From: Cytobacillus oceanisediminis
GTDB lineage: Bacteria > Bacillota > Bacilli > Bacillales > Cytobacillaceae
Direction: 5' to 3'
Assembly (NCBI RefSeq): GCF_003182355.1
Contig: NZ_QGTW01000020.1
Coordinates: 1-64,000 of the forward strand
DNA: 64,000 nucleotides
Position numbers and translations under genes: made by a program. Below are positions 15,402-23,029 of the stretch, piece after piece. Below the pieces are notes generated by a model. The model did not search any database, had not been told where the DNA came from, and saw only the letters and a program-made list of their open reading frames with translations. Within the stretch, counting starts at the first letter, position 1. Each line of letters starts with the position of its first letter.

Positions 15402-16406
15402 TTATTCCGGCAGGAAGTCGTTAGTAAAAGCTTTGCCGGCATCTAATTCTTTATCTAATAGGCCATTTTCATGCATCCACTCTGCATAGTTTTCCCAAAC
15501 TTCAAGCTTTTGCTCACCCCATCTGGCTGCATCGTCCTTATAACGGGGGGAAAGCCATTCCTGGCTCTTTTTAACCAGTTCACTGTCAAGGTCTGGAGCG
15601 TTCTCGAGAAGGATATCAGCTGCTTCGCCAGGATTCTCGATAGCATATTCATAGCCTTTGGATGCCGCCTTGACAAAAGCTTTTACGGTATCCGGATTAT
15701 CTTTTATCATTTTCTCATTGGTTGCCAATACAGGTGTGTAATAGTCCAGTTTTTCCGAGTAGTCAGTCAGATAGACCATATTAATCTTTTCCCCTCGAAG
15801 CTCTGCTTCTACACCTGTCCAGCCATAATAAATCCATGCAAAGTCTATATCTCTTTTAACTGCTGTAAAAAAGTCGGCATCCCCCATATTGACAAAAGAC
15901 ACTTTCTCAACATCGGCATCTTCTGTTTTCATCAGGGACTCGATTACCGATTTCTCAACCGGCGCTCCCCAGCCGCCATAAGTTTTCCCCTCAAAATCCT
16001 TTGGTGATTTAATATTTTTATCTGCAGGGGAAGCAAAGCCGGATGTATTATGCTGAATAACAGCAGCGATTGATACGAGCGGAACACCCTGTACCCGGGC
16101 TTCCGTGATGCTTTCCTGATAGCTGACGCCGAAATCAGCTTTACCTGAAGCGGTCAGCTGGTCTGCACCTGCTTCTCCAGGCATAATGATTTCCACGTCC
16201 AGCCCTTCTTCTTCAAAATAGCCTTTGTCCTTAGCTGTGTATAAGCCTGTATGATTGGTATTTGGAGTCCAGTCCAGAACGACAGTGACTTTTTTTAGTT
16301 CTTCCTTGTCTGCATTTTCGCCTTCTTGCTTAGCTTCCTGTCCATTTCCGGCACAGCCGGCGAGCATCATAACAAAACAAACTGCTGCAATCCATTTTTT
16401 CATCAT
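15402..16406 (-). CDS. thiY: Substrate-binding lipoprotein, NMT1/THI5-like (ThiY-like)
   Basis: The 334-aa precursor has a lipoprotein signal with lipobox LAGC (MMKKWIAAVCFVMMLAGCAG), then an acidic linker and an NMT1/THI5-like domain (VVLDWTPNTNHTGLY, GYFEEEGLDVEI, GEAGADQL). This family binds aminopyrimidine thiamine precursors; the protein would be anchored on the outer face of the membrane. AGGAGG lies just upstream of the double ATG at 16406/16403. It is the first gene after the TPP riboswitch. Confidence 0.88.
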   Translation of the reverse strand: MMKKWIAAVCFVMMLAGCAGNGQEAKQEGENADKEELKKVTVVLDWTPNTNHTGLYTAKDKGYFEEEGLDVEIIMPGEAGADQLTASGKADFGVSYQESITEARVQGVPLVSIAAVIQHNTSGFASPADKNIKSPKDFEGKTYGGWGAPVEKSVIESLMKTEDADVEKVSFVNMGDADFFTAVKRDIDFAWIYYGWTGVEAELRGEKINMVYLTDYSEKLDYYTPVLATNEKMIKDNPDTVKAFVKAASKGYEYAIENPGEAADILLENAPDLDSELVKKSQEWLSPRYKDDAARWGEQKLEVWENYAEWMHENGLLDKELDAGKAFTNDFLPE

Positions 16407-16472
16407 TAAACCTCCTGTAAGTCTATATGTAGTGTTTTTTAATTATCGGAAAGATAATTATAGCTTGCCCTG

Positions 16473-16508
16473 AAAAAATAAAAACGCCCCGGCATAAATA
16501 CCAGAGCG
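16473..16508 (-). terminator. Riboswitch-controlled terminator of the thi operon
   Basis: On the minus strand CGCTCTGG pairs with CCGGGGCG (16501-16508 with 16485-16492, some GU pairs), followed by TTTTTATTTTTT. It lies between the TPP aptamer and the first gene, so it is the likely expression platform: TPP binding would promote termination. Confidence 0.75.
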
Positions 16509-16541
16509 CATATAAACAAACATTTTTATGTTTAAAGATAT

Positions 16542-16630
16542 GTTCCCTACGCTGGTATAAGCCAGATCAGGTTCTAAGGGTCAACATCTTATGGATGAAG
16601 TCTCAACCAGCTATACCGGTTCCCCTACAT
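16542..16630 (-). ncRNA. TPP riboswitch (THI element)
   Basis: Reading the minus strand, the aptamer shows TAGGGGAACC at its 5' side, GGTTGAGA, then GACCCTTAGAACCTGATCTG followed by GCTTATACCAGCGTAGGGAA. These are the conserved THI-box segments. It precedes the thiamine-precursor transport operon. Confidence 0.93.
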
Positions 16631-16719
16631 TTCTTGCTATTCAATTATGGCATATATAATCTGCAAAAAATACCTTAATAAGACGTCCTAGCTTCAGGCT
16701 TCTATGACTTTCCTTTACT

Positions 16720-16728
16720 ATTATAACA
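16720..16728 (-). promoter_or_regulatory. Extended -10 promoter of the thi operon
   Basis: On the minus strand TGTTATAAT (TGn plus a perfect TATAAT) lies about 90 nt upstream of the aptamer; no good -35 box is visible, as is usual for extended -10 promoters. Confidence 0.55.
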
Positions 16729-16916
16729 AAAGGTATAAAAATGGACAGTAAAAAGGTTAAGATGGGAAAATTCCTCTAATTGCCTGCTAACTTAGTCATT
16801 AGCCGATAAACCAATTAGTTCGGCCAATACTTCATTGAATAAGGCAGATAAATTCTTCAAATTTGCCGTTTTTCACGTGCTGCTCTTTATCTCAATGGTG
16901 CTAAAATAACACATTT

Positions 16917-16975
16917 GGCCGGTAATTTTCTCGAAACGGCCGGTATTTCTCAAATCAGCCGGTAAAAGCTTTTTT
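16917..16975. repeat. Degenerate tandem repeat, ~21-nt period, locus C
   Basis: Three units with core NGCCGGTAAT-like begin at 16917, 16938 and 16957 (steps 21 and 19). The rest of 16630-17093 holds no gene that I can support. Confidence 0.6.
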
Positions 16976-17093
16976 TGCCAGCCAATGCCTTCAAAACCAT
17001 GGAAAGAATTGAGTTTGGAGAAGCTGCAATATATATGTTATGGTATTAAGATGTTGTTTAAAAGGAGCTTAATTGGAAATAGGAGGAGATAGA

Positions 17094-17708
17094 ATGAAGA
17101 TTCTTGCAGGAGTTTTAGCAGGAATGATCGCAGGCTTATCAATGCTCTCTTTCCATTTTGTTCAATCCAAAGATAATATTGCAAATGCCCAAACACTAGA
17201 TGAAGTGAATGTATATACAGTTAAAAAGGATGATTCCCTTTTTAAATTAGGTATAAAATATGGTGTTTCAGAGCTGGATTTGAAAAAAATGAACCATAAA
17301 TTTTCGGACAAAATTAAGCCAGGTGAAAAGCTTATTATCCCAAAGCCATTGATTACAAAAGCTGAAAAAGATTTATTGGCAAGGCTTGTACATGCCGAAG
17401 CAAAAGGTGAACCTCATGCCGGCAAAGTTGCAGTCGCACTTGTTGTGCTTAATCGTGTCACCGACGAAAGATTCCCTGATAAAATCAAGGACGTCATTTA
17501 TGAAAAAAGGCAGTTTCAGCCTGTTGATAATGGCAGCATTAATAAGCCTGCAGATCCAAAAGCTAAAAAAGCAGTAAATGAAGCACTTGCTCTTGAAGGC
17601 CAGGGCCATGATTCAGTATTTTTCTTTAACCCTGACAAAACAAGCAGCAAATGGCTGCGCACAAAAACGGTTACGACTGAAATTGGAAATCACCGTTTTG
17701 CAAAATAA
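17094..17708 (+). CDS. LysM domain plus SleB/CwlJ-type cell wall hydrolase
   Basis: The 204-aa protein has an N-terminal hydrophobic signal or anchor (MKILAGVLAGMIAGLSMLSF), a LysM peptidoglycan-binding domain (VYTVKKDDSLFKLGIKYGVS ... IKPGEKLIIPK) and a C-terminal Hydrolase_2 domain (LLARLVHAEAKGEP..., VALVVLNRV, FQPVDNG, FFNPDKTSS). The Glu in VHAEAKGEP is the family's catalytic residue. SleB/CwlJ relatives cleave spore cortex peptidoglycan in germination; the LysM domain could equally mean a vegetative wall role. ATG 17094 follows AGGAGGAGA; a TTG further upstream is in frame but has no site of its own. A terminator follows. Confidence 0.88.
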   Translation: MKILAGVLAGMIAGLSMLSFHFVQSKDNIANAQTLDEVNVYTVKKDDSLFKLGIKYGVSELDLKKMNHKFSDKIKPGEKLIIPKPLITKAEKDLLARLVHAEAKGEPHAGKVAVALVVLNRVTDERFPDKIKDVIYEKRQFQPVDNGSINKPADPKAKKAVNEALALEGQGHDSVFFFNPDKTSSKWLRTKTVTTEIGNHRFAK

Positions 17709-17735
17709 ACCTCCAGCACCTTGCAGGAGGTTTTT
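17708..17735 (+). terminator. Terminator after the LysM-SleB gene
   Basis: ACCTCC / GGAGGT stem followed by TTTTT. Confidence 0.7.
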
Positions 17736-17819
17736 CTGCTATTAAAGAAACGTTGCTTATCGTTTCTAAGTTAGTCTTCGTCGCTTTTTATTTGTTCAGA
17801 AGGATACCAATGCTTTCTC

Positions 17820-18233
17820 TTATTCTATTTCAATAGCCCGGCTTTGCTTCCAGATTTTAAATTTTTCTAGTTCCCCTGTAATTTGGCTTACAGCAAATCC
17901 AAGAACAGCTACATCATCAATGATCCCCATTCCTGCTAAAAAATCAGGTACAAGATCTATAGGTGAAACAAAGTACAAAATCGAAGCAATAATAAAGAGG
18001 ATTGATTTTTTTGAAATATGCCGGTAATCTCCTTTTGACCAGGTTTTAATCAAGTCAATCAGAAGCTGAAATTTTTCCCATATATCGCTTAATGAAGATT
18101 TATTTTGATTTGCTTTTGTTGTCGCCTTGCTTAGCAATCCTCTTGTTTTTTCAGGATCTTCCGCATATCTCTTGGCCCTTGAAGAGAACCTTTTATAGCC
18201 TTCCCGGTAATTTTTTGTTTCGGTCTCTTGCAT
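17820..18233 (-). CDS. YkvA-family membrane protein (DUF1232)
   Basis: The 137-aa product carries the DUF1232 motif: YFVSPIDLVPDFLAGMGIID followed by DVAVLGF, typical of YkvA-like proteins with one or two membrane-associated helices. Function is unknown. I start it at ATG 18233, which has AGGAG 8 nt upstream; the frame stays open to 18296 but without a site. It stands alone, divergent from the sirtuin gene. Confidence 0.78.
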   Translation of the reverse strand: MQETETKNYREGYKRFSSRAKRYAEDPEKTRGLLSKATTKANQNKSSLSDIWEKFQLLIDLIKTWSKGDYRHISKKSILFIIASILYFVSPIDLVPDFLAGMGIIDDVAVLGFAVSQITGELEKFKIWKQSRAIEIE

Positions 18234-18379
18234 TGCACTCACTCCTATATTGAAAAATGGCGTAAACAGATATATTCTATTATTTACCGCATACATAGGA
18301 TTACATAAACATTTTATCCTTTTAAAAAAGCGGAAATCGTACTTTGAGTGGAGAAAACTATATATCGGAGCTGATATTT

Positions 18380-19090
18380 ATGCTTGGGAAATGGCTGAAA
18401 GAATCAAAGTATACCGTTATTTTAACTGGAGCAGGCATGTCCACGGAGAGCGGGCTGCCTGATTTCAGGTCAGCTGATAAGGGAATGTGGAAGAAGAAGG
18501 ATCCTGGGAAAATAGCCAGTACAGAAGCTTTAAATCATAATGTAAATGAGTTTATTGAATTTTACCGGTACAGGGTCACAGGCTTAAAAGAATGTAAGCC
18601 TCATAAAGGGCACTATATTCTTGCAAATTGGGAAAAAAGGGGCATTCTCCAAAGTATCATTACCCAGAATGTAGATGGATTCCATGGGCTGGCCGGCAGC
18701 CGAAATATTGCAGAGCTGCACGGGAACCTGCAAACACTGCATTGCCAGGTATGCAAAAAAGAATTTCCGAGCGAGGAATATTTGCATGATCATTATCAGT
18801 GTAATTGCGGAGGTGTACTTCGCCCTTCAATCGTCTTATTTGGTGAAATGCTTCCAGATCAGGCACTGGATTTTGCTGCAGAAGAATCAGAGAAGGCTGA
18901 ACTCTTCATTGTACTCGGTTCATCCTTGACCGTTACCCCGGCCAACCAATTCCCGCTAATAGCCAAACAAAACGGTGCAAAGTTTGTAATCGTTAATATG
19001 GAGCCTACGGATTATGATTTTTATGCGGATGAAGTTATCCATAACCGTAAGATTGGCGAGGTGTTAGATGAGCTTGATAGAGTTATCTAA
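18380..19090 (+). CDS. NAD-dependent protein deacylase, sirtuin family (CobB/SrtN-like)
   Basis: The 236-aa enzyme has the sirtuin marks TGAGMSTESGLPDFR (NAD binding), TQNVDGFHGLAG with ELHGN (catalytic His), a zinc site CQVCKKEF ... CNCGG, and GSSLTVTPANQFP. It removes acyl groups from lysines using NAD. ATG 18380 has GGAG 9 nt upstream; the frame extends to TTG 18344 with no site. The zinc module keeps four cysteines, so the enzyme should be active. Confidence 0.9.
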   Translation: MLGKWLKESKYTVILTGAGMSTESGLPDFRSADKGMWKKKDPGKIASTEALNHNVNEFIEFYRYRVTGLKECKPHKGHYILANWEKRGILQSIITQNVDGFHGLAGSRNIAELHGNLQTLHCQVCKKEFPSEEYLHDHYQCNCGGVLRPSIVLFGEMLPDQALDFAAEESEKAELFIVLGSSLTVTPANQFPLIAKQNGAKFVIVNMEPTDYDFYADEVIHNRKIGEVLDELDRVI

Positions 19091-19218
19091 AACTAAAAGT
19101 AAAACTCCGGCTATTCATTTTTCATTCTTTCTACTATAATGGACAGTGAACCTTGATTTTGGCAATTGTCTTTTTTCGAATATTCCTCTTGTGATTCGAT
19201 AAATAAGGAGTGTATAGA

Positions 19219-19404
19219 ATGTTAACAAACATTGGTATTCCTGGTTTAATCCTCATATTGGTCCTGGCTCTTATTATCTTTGGGCCAAAGAAGCTGCCTG
19301 AAATAGGGAAAGCTTTCGGAGAAACCTTAAAGGAATTTAAAAAGTCTACTCGTGAATTAACAAATGATGATGACGATGATAAAAAGAAAGAGCAGCTTAA
19401 ATAA
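19219..19404 (+). CDS. tatA: Twin-arginine translocase subunit TatA/TatE
   Basis: A 61-aa protein: short N-terminus, one transmembrane helix (GIPGLILILVLALIIFGPKK), the conserved FGPKKLPE hinge, an amphipathic helix (IGKAFGETLKEFKKST) and an acidic/basic tail (DDDDDKKK). This is a TatA pore-forming subunit for export of folded proteins. AGGAG lies 8-9 nt before ATG 19219. No tatC gene is adjacent, so this is an orphan tatA like B. subtilis tatAc or tatAd copies. Confidence 0.9.
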   Translation: MLTNIGIPGLILILVLALIIFGPKKLPEIGKAFGETLKEFKKSTRELTNDDDDDKKKEQLK

Positions 19405-19410
19405 GATTTA

Positions 19411-19455
19411 AAGCCGGCTTGCAGACCAATTAAGGTGTGCAAGCCGGCTTTTTTA
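19411..19455 (+). terminator. Terminator after tatA
   Basis: AAGCCGGCTTGCA / TGCAAGCCGGCTT perfect stem followed by TTTTT. Confidence 0.85.
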
Positions 19456-19460
19456 TTTTG

Positions 19461-19567
19461 GGCTCTGTTAAACTTGGCTGCTGATTTCTGCTCCAGGCGT
19501 TCGCTTTCCACGGGCGGTCCGACGCTCCAATCAACAGGGGCCAATATCAACACAGAGATTTAACAAA
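19461..19567 (-). repeat. Dispersed repeat element, copy 1 (internally deleted)
   Basis: In minus orientation the ends match copy 2 at 42123: TGTTGATATTGGC and CTGTTGATTGGAGC near one end and GGAAAGCGAACGCCTGGAGC, AAATCAGC and AAGTTTAACAGAGC near the other. The GC-rich middle found in the other copies (CTGCGGGAG ... CCCGCAGG) is missing. Confidence 0.7.
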
Positions 19568-19640
19568 GTCTTTTTTAAAGAGTTTTTCTGGATCTGGGTG
19601 GGTATATAGCAGGTGAAAAGTAACAGCAATGAAAAAATAG

Positions 19641-19669
19641 TTGACGAACATGTATATACAAGATAGAAT
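19641..19669 (+). promoter_or_regulatory. SigA promoter of the trehalose operon
   Basis: TTGACG (19641-19646), 17 nt, TAGAAT (19664-19669). A TreR-type operator fills the spacer. Confidence 0.75.
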
Positions 19670-19699
19670 GAAAGCGTAAACAGTCCATGTATATACAAG
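19649..19699 (+). promoter_or_regulatory. Two TreR-type operators with a cre site between them
   Basis: CATGTATATACAAG occurs at 19649-19662, in the promoter spacer, and again at 19686-19699, 37 nt on. Each contains the palindrome TGTATATACA, close to the TreR site of B. subtilis. Between them TGAAAGCGTAAACA (19669-19682) matches the cre consensus TGWAARCGYTWNCW at all but one position. Together they predict repression by TreR, relief by trehalose 6-phosphate, and CcpA catabolite repression. Confidence 0.75.
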
Positions 19700-19837
19700 T
19701 TGATTTTCAATAGACTGGTTAACGACTTGTATGATCCAAGAAAAATGGATATAAATGTAAAGCTCGAGAACAATATAGATGAACCTTACAGCTGTTTTTT
19801 CAAAAGAATGAAAACGGTAACAGGAGGAGAGAGAAGA

Positions 19838-21244
19838 ATGAGTGCAAATAAACAGTCAGCTGAGCAAATAGTAGAAGCAATTGGCGGCAAAGAGAATATC
19901 GCAGCTGCCACTCATTGTGTTACACGGTTGCGTTTTGCGTTAAAAGATGAAGGGAAAGTTGATAAGGAAAAGCTTGAAAATATAGATGTTGTAAAAGGCT
20001 CATTTTCCTCCAACGGACAATTCCAGGTTGTTATTGGACAGGGGCTCGTTGATAAAATTTATAAAGAAATGACGGAAGCTACAGGTATTGGGGAATCTTC
20101 AAAAGAAGAAACAAAAAGTGCAGCTGCCGAGAACCTGAATCCATTGCAGCGCGGAATTAAAACGCTGGCGGATATCTTTATCCCAATTTTGCCTGCTATT
20201 GTAACAGCAGGTTTGTTAATGGGTATAAACAATATTATGACCGCGCCTGATATTTTCTTTGATGATCAGTCGTTTGTTGAGGTTTATACAAACTGGGCTG
20301 ATTTGGCTGGCATCATCAATTTAATTGCCAATACTGCATTCGTATTCCTGCCAGGTTTGATTGGCTGGAGTGCGGTAAATCGATTTGGCGGAAGCCCGCT
20401 TTTAGGTATGGTATTAGGTTTAATGCTTGTCCACCCGGATCTTTTAAACGCATGGGGCTATGGTGCAGCAGAGGAAATTCCAAAATGGAACCTATTTGGA
20501 CTTGAAGTAGAAAAGGTAGGCTATCAGGGCCAAGTGCTGCCAGTGTTATTTGCTTCATATGTACTCGCAAAGATTGAAGTATTTTTACGAAAAAGAATTC
20601 CGGATGCATTTCAGCTATTGACTGTTGCTCCAATCGCTTTATTGGTTACAGGTTTCTTATCATTCATTGCTATTGGACCAATCACATTTACAATCGGAAG
20701 CTGGATAACGAATGGTGTTGTCGGAATCTTTGATGCCGTACCAGCTCTTGGCGGGCTTATATACGGCGGATTATACGCACCGCTGGTTATCACTGGGATG
20801 CACCATACATTTCTTGCGGTCGACTTGCAGTTAATTGGCAGCATCGGCGGAACTTTTTTATGGCCAATGGTTGCCCTGTCCAATATTGCACAGGGATCAG
20901 CAGCTTTGGCAATGATGCTATTAAGCAAAGGAAACGAAAAGTTAAAGGGTCTTGCACTGACTTCATCCATTTCAGCATACTTGGGCGTAACGGAACCAGC
21001 AATGTTCGGGGTTAACCTTCGCTTTAAATATCCGTTCTTCGCAGCAATTATTGGTTCTGCGATCGCCGGAATTTTTATCACCATCAACGGCGTTAAAGCA
21101 CCATCGATCGGTGTAGGAGGATTGCCGGCATTCTTCTCTATTTTTGCCGAAAACTGGGGAGCTTTCTTCATTGGAATGGGAATTGCGCTGGTCGTACCGT
21201 TCATTCTGACAATGGTCTTTTCCAAATTTAAAAAAGCTGAATAA
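19838..21244 (+). CDS. treP: PTS trehalose-specific enzyme IIBC
   Basis: The 468-aa protein has an N-terminal EIIB domain with the phosphorylated cysteine C27 in ATHCVTRLRF and a C-terminal EIIC domain of about ten membrane helices (GIKTLADIFIPILPAIVTAG, MHHTFLAVDLQLIG). It imports trehalose as trehalose 6-phosphate; no EIIA domain is present, so it would borrow one. Length matches B. subtilis TreP. ATG 19838 follows AGGAGGAGAGAG; the frame runs upstream to 19700 through the operator region, which is not coding. Two glucosidase genes follow. Confidence 0.92.
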   Translation: MSANKQSAEQIVEAIGGKENIAAATHCVTRLRFALKDEGKVDKEKLENIDVVKGSFSSNGQFQVVIGQGLVDKIYKEMTEATGIGESSKEETKSAAAENLNPLQRGIKTLADIFIPILPAIVTAGLLMGINNIMTAPDIFFDDQSFVEVYTNWADLAGIINLIANTAFVFLPGLIGWSAVNRFGGSPLLGMVLGLMLVHPDLLNAWGYGAAEEIPKWNLFGLEVEKVGYQGQVLPVLFASYVLAKIEVFLRKRIPDAFQLLTVAPIALLVTGFLSFIAIGPITFTIGSWITNGVVGIFDAVPALGGLIYGGLYAPLVITGMHHTFLAVDLQLIGSIGGTFLWPMVALSNIAQGSAALAMMLLSKGNEKLKGLALTSSISAYLGVTEPAMFGVNLRFKYPFFAAIIGSAIAGIFITINGVKAPSIGVGGLPAFFSIFAENWGAFFIGMGIALVVPFILTMVFSKFKKAE

Positions 21245-21250
21245 TTTTTT

Positions 21251-21294
21251 GATACCATGGGATTGCTTGATTCCATGGTATCTCCATTTTTTTT
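21251..21294 (+). terminator. Internal terminator between treP and the glucosidase genes
   Basis: GATACCATGG / CCATGGTATC perfect stem, then TCTCCATTTTTTTT. It would lower expression of the downstream genes relative to treP. Confidence 0.65.
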
Positions 21295-21330
21295 GTGAGC
21301 GAAAATTTATCTTTTATCGGAGGCTGCCAG

Positions 21331-23004
21331 ATGAAGAAGCAATGGTGGAAAGAGAGTGTCGTCTATCAAATCTATCCGCGGAGCTTCATGGATAGCAATG
21401 GCGATGGAATAGGAGATCTGAAGGGAATCATCTCCAGGCTCGATTACTTAAAGGAGCTTGGAATAGACGTTGTTTGGCTTTCGCCTGTTTATAAATCACC
21501 TAATGATGATAATGGTTATGATATTAGCGATTATCAGGGGATTATGAGTGAGTTTGGAACAATGGAAGATTGGGAAGAACTTCTTGACCAGATGCATAAG
21601 AGAGGCATTAAGCTCATTATGGATTTGGTTGTAAACCATAGTTCTGACGAGCATATTTGGTTTGCTGAAGCCAGGAAATCGAAAGACAATCCATACAGGG
21701 ATTACTACATATGGCGTGAAGGCAAGAACGGAAAAGAGCCGAACAACTGGGGAAGCAATTTTGGAGGATCGGCCTGGGAGCTTGATGAAAATACTGGCGA
21801 ATACTATTTGCATCTATTTTCGAAGAAGCAGCCAGATTTGAATTGGGAAAATCCTAAACTAAGGAATGAAATCTATGACATGATGACATGGTGGCTTGAA
21901 AAAGGCATTGATGGATTCAGAATGGATGTTATCAACTTCATTTCCAAAGTGGACGGCCTGCCTGATGATGAACCAAAGCCTGGAAAGAAATATGCTTCAG
22001 GCAGCATGTATTACCGCAATGGACCAAGAATCCATGAATATTTGAAGGAAATGAATGAAAAAGCTTTATCCAATTATGATGTGATGGCTGTAGGTGAAAT
22101 GCCTGGCGTTACACCTGAGTGGGCCAGGCAGTACACTGGCGAAGACCGAAACGAATTAAATATGGTATTCCAATTTGAACATGTCAGCCTTGATAACGGG
22201 CCAAATGGGAAATGGGATCTTAAGCCTCTTGCTTTGCGGGATTTAAAGAACAATCTTACCAAATGGCAAAATGAACTGGATGAGATTGGCTGGAACAGTC
22301 TTTATTTTAATAATCATGACCAGCCGCGCTCAGTTTCAAGATTCGGCAATGACAGCAAGTACCGGGAAAAGTCAGCTAAGATGCTTGCAACGCTGCTTCA
22401 CATGATGAAGGGGACTCCCTATATTTATCAGGGTGAGGAAATCGGTATGACAAATGTCCGGTTTGAAAGCATTAATGAGTACAAAGATATTGAAACTCTC
22501 AATTTTTATAAAGAAGCGCTCAATGATGGCTGGACTGAACAGGAGGCCTTGGAAAGCATCTATGCAAAAGGGCGTGACAACGCTCGAACACCGATGCAAT
22601 GGGATTCGTCTGAACATGGCGGATTTACTGAAGGTACTCCCTGGATAAAAGTGAATCCAAATTATAAAAATATAAATGCAGCACAGGCGCTGAAGGACCC
22701 AGACTCTGTTTTTCATTATTATAGAAAGCTCATTGAACTAAGAAAGCAGCATGAAATCATTGTTTATGGAAAATATAACTTAGTTTTAGAGGACCTTCCT
22801 GAAGTTTATGCTTATACGAGAAGCCTTGTCGATCAGACACTTCTTGTTCTATGCAATTTTTACGATGGAACCCCTGAAATTGAAGTCCCAGCAGATATAC
22901 AGGGATCCAGCCCTAAGGTACTGATTGGGAATTATAAAGATTTACAGAGAAGCGGAACGATTAAGCTGCGGCCGTATGAAGCACAGGTCCTTCTCTTTAA
23001 TTAA
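21331..23004 (+). CDS. malL: Oligo-1,6-glucosidase / alpha-glucosidase (GH13, MalL-like)
   Basis: The 557-aa enzyme is a GH13 alpha-glucosidase closest, by my memory of the family, to oligo-1,6-glucosidase of Bacillus cereus and MalL. The catalytic set is D199 (GFRMDVINF), E256 (VGEMPG) and D330 (NNHDQPR). It hydrolyses isomaltose-type and related alpha-glucosides in the cytoplasm. Start at ATG 21331 with CGGAGG upstream. It sits between treP and treA, where most Bacillus tre operons have no gene, and shares about half its residues with the treA product next door, suggesting old duplication. Confidence 0.85.
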   Translation: MKKQWWKESVVYQIYPRSFMDSNGDGIGDLKGIISRLDYLKELGIDVVWLSPVYKSPNDDNGYDISDYQGIMSEFGTMEDWEELLDQMHKRGIKLIMDLVVNHSSDEHIWFAEARKSKDNPYRDYYIWREGKNGKEPNNWGSNFGGSAWELDENTGEYYLHLFSKKQPDLNWENPKLRNEIYDMMTWWLEKGIDGFRMDVINFISKVDGLPDDEPKPGKKYASGSMYYRNGPRIHEYLKEMNEKALSNYDVMAVGEMPGVTPEWARQYTGEDRNELNMVFQFEHVSLDNGPNGKWDLKPLALRDLKNNLTKWQNELDEIGWNSLYFNNHDQPRSVSRFGNDSKYREKSAKMLATLLHMMKGTPYIYQGEEIGMTNVRFESINEYKDIETLNFYKEALNDGWTEQEALESIYAKGRDNARTPMQWDSSEHGGFTEGTPWIKVNPNYKNINAAQALKDPDSVFHYYRKLIELRKQHEIIVYGKYNLVLEDLPEVYAYTRSLVDQTLLVLCNFYDGTPEIEVPADIQGSSPKVLIGNYKDLQRSGTIKLRPYEAQVLLFN

Positions 23005-23029
23005 AAATACTAAAACAGGTGTGATTCAA

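Noticed and set aside
19531..19773. Minus-strand 80-codon ORF over the trehalose promoter
   Set aside because: It covers operators, promoter and cre site and has no start signals.
20611..21276. 221-codon minus-strand ORF opposite treP
   Set aside because: Antisense of membrane-helix codons; no ribosome binding site, and treP is certain.
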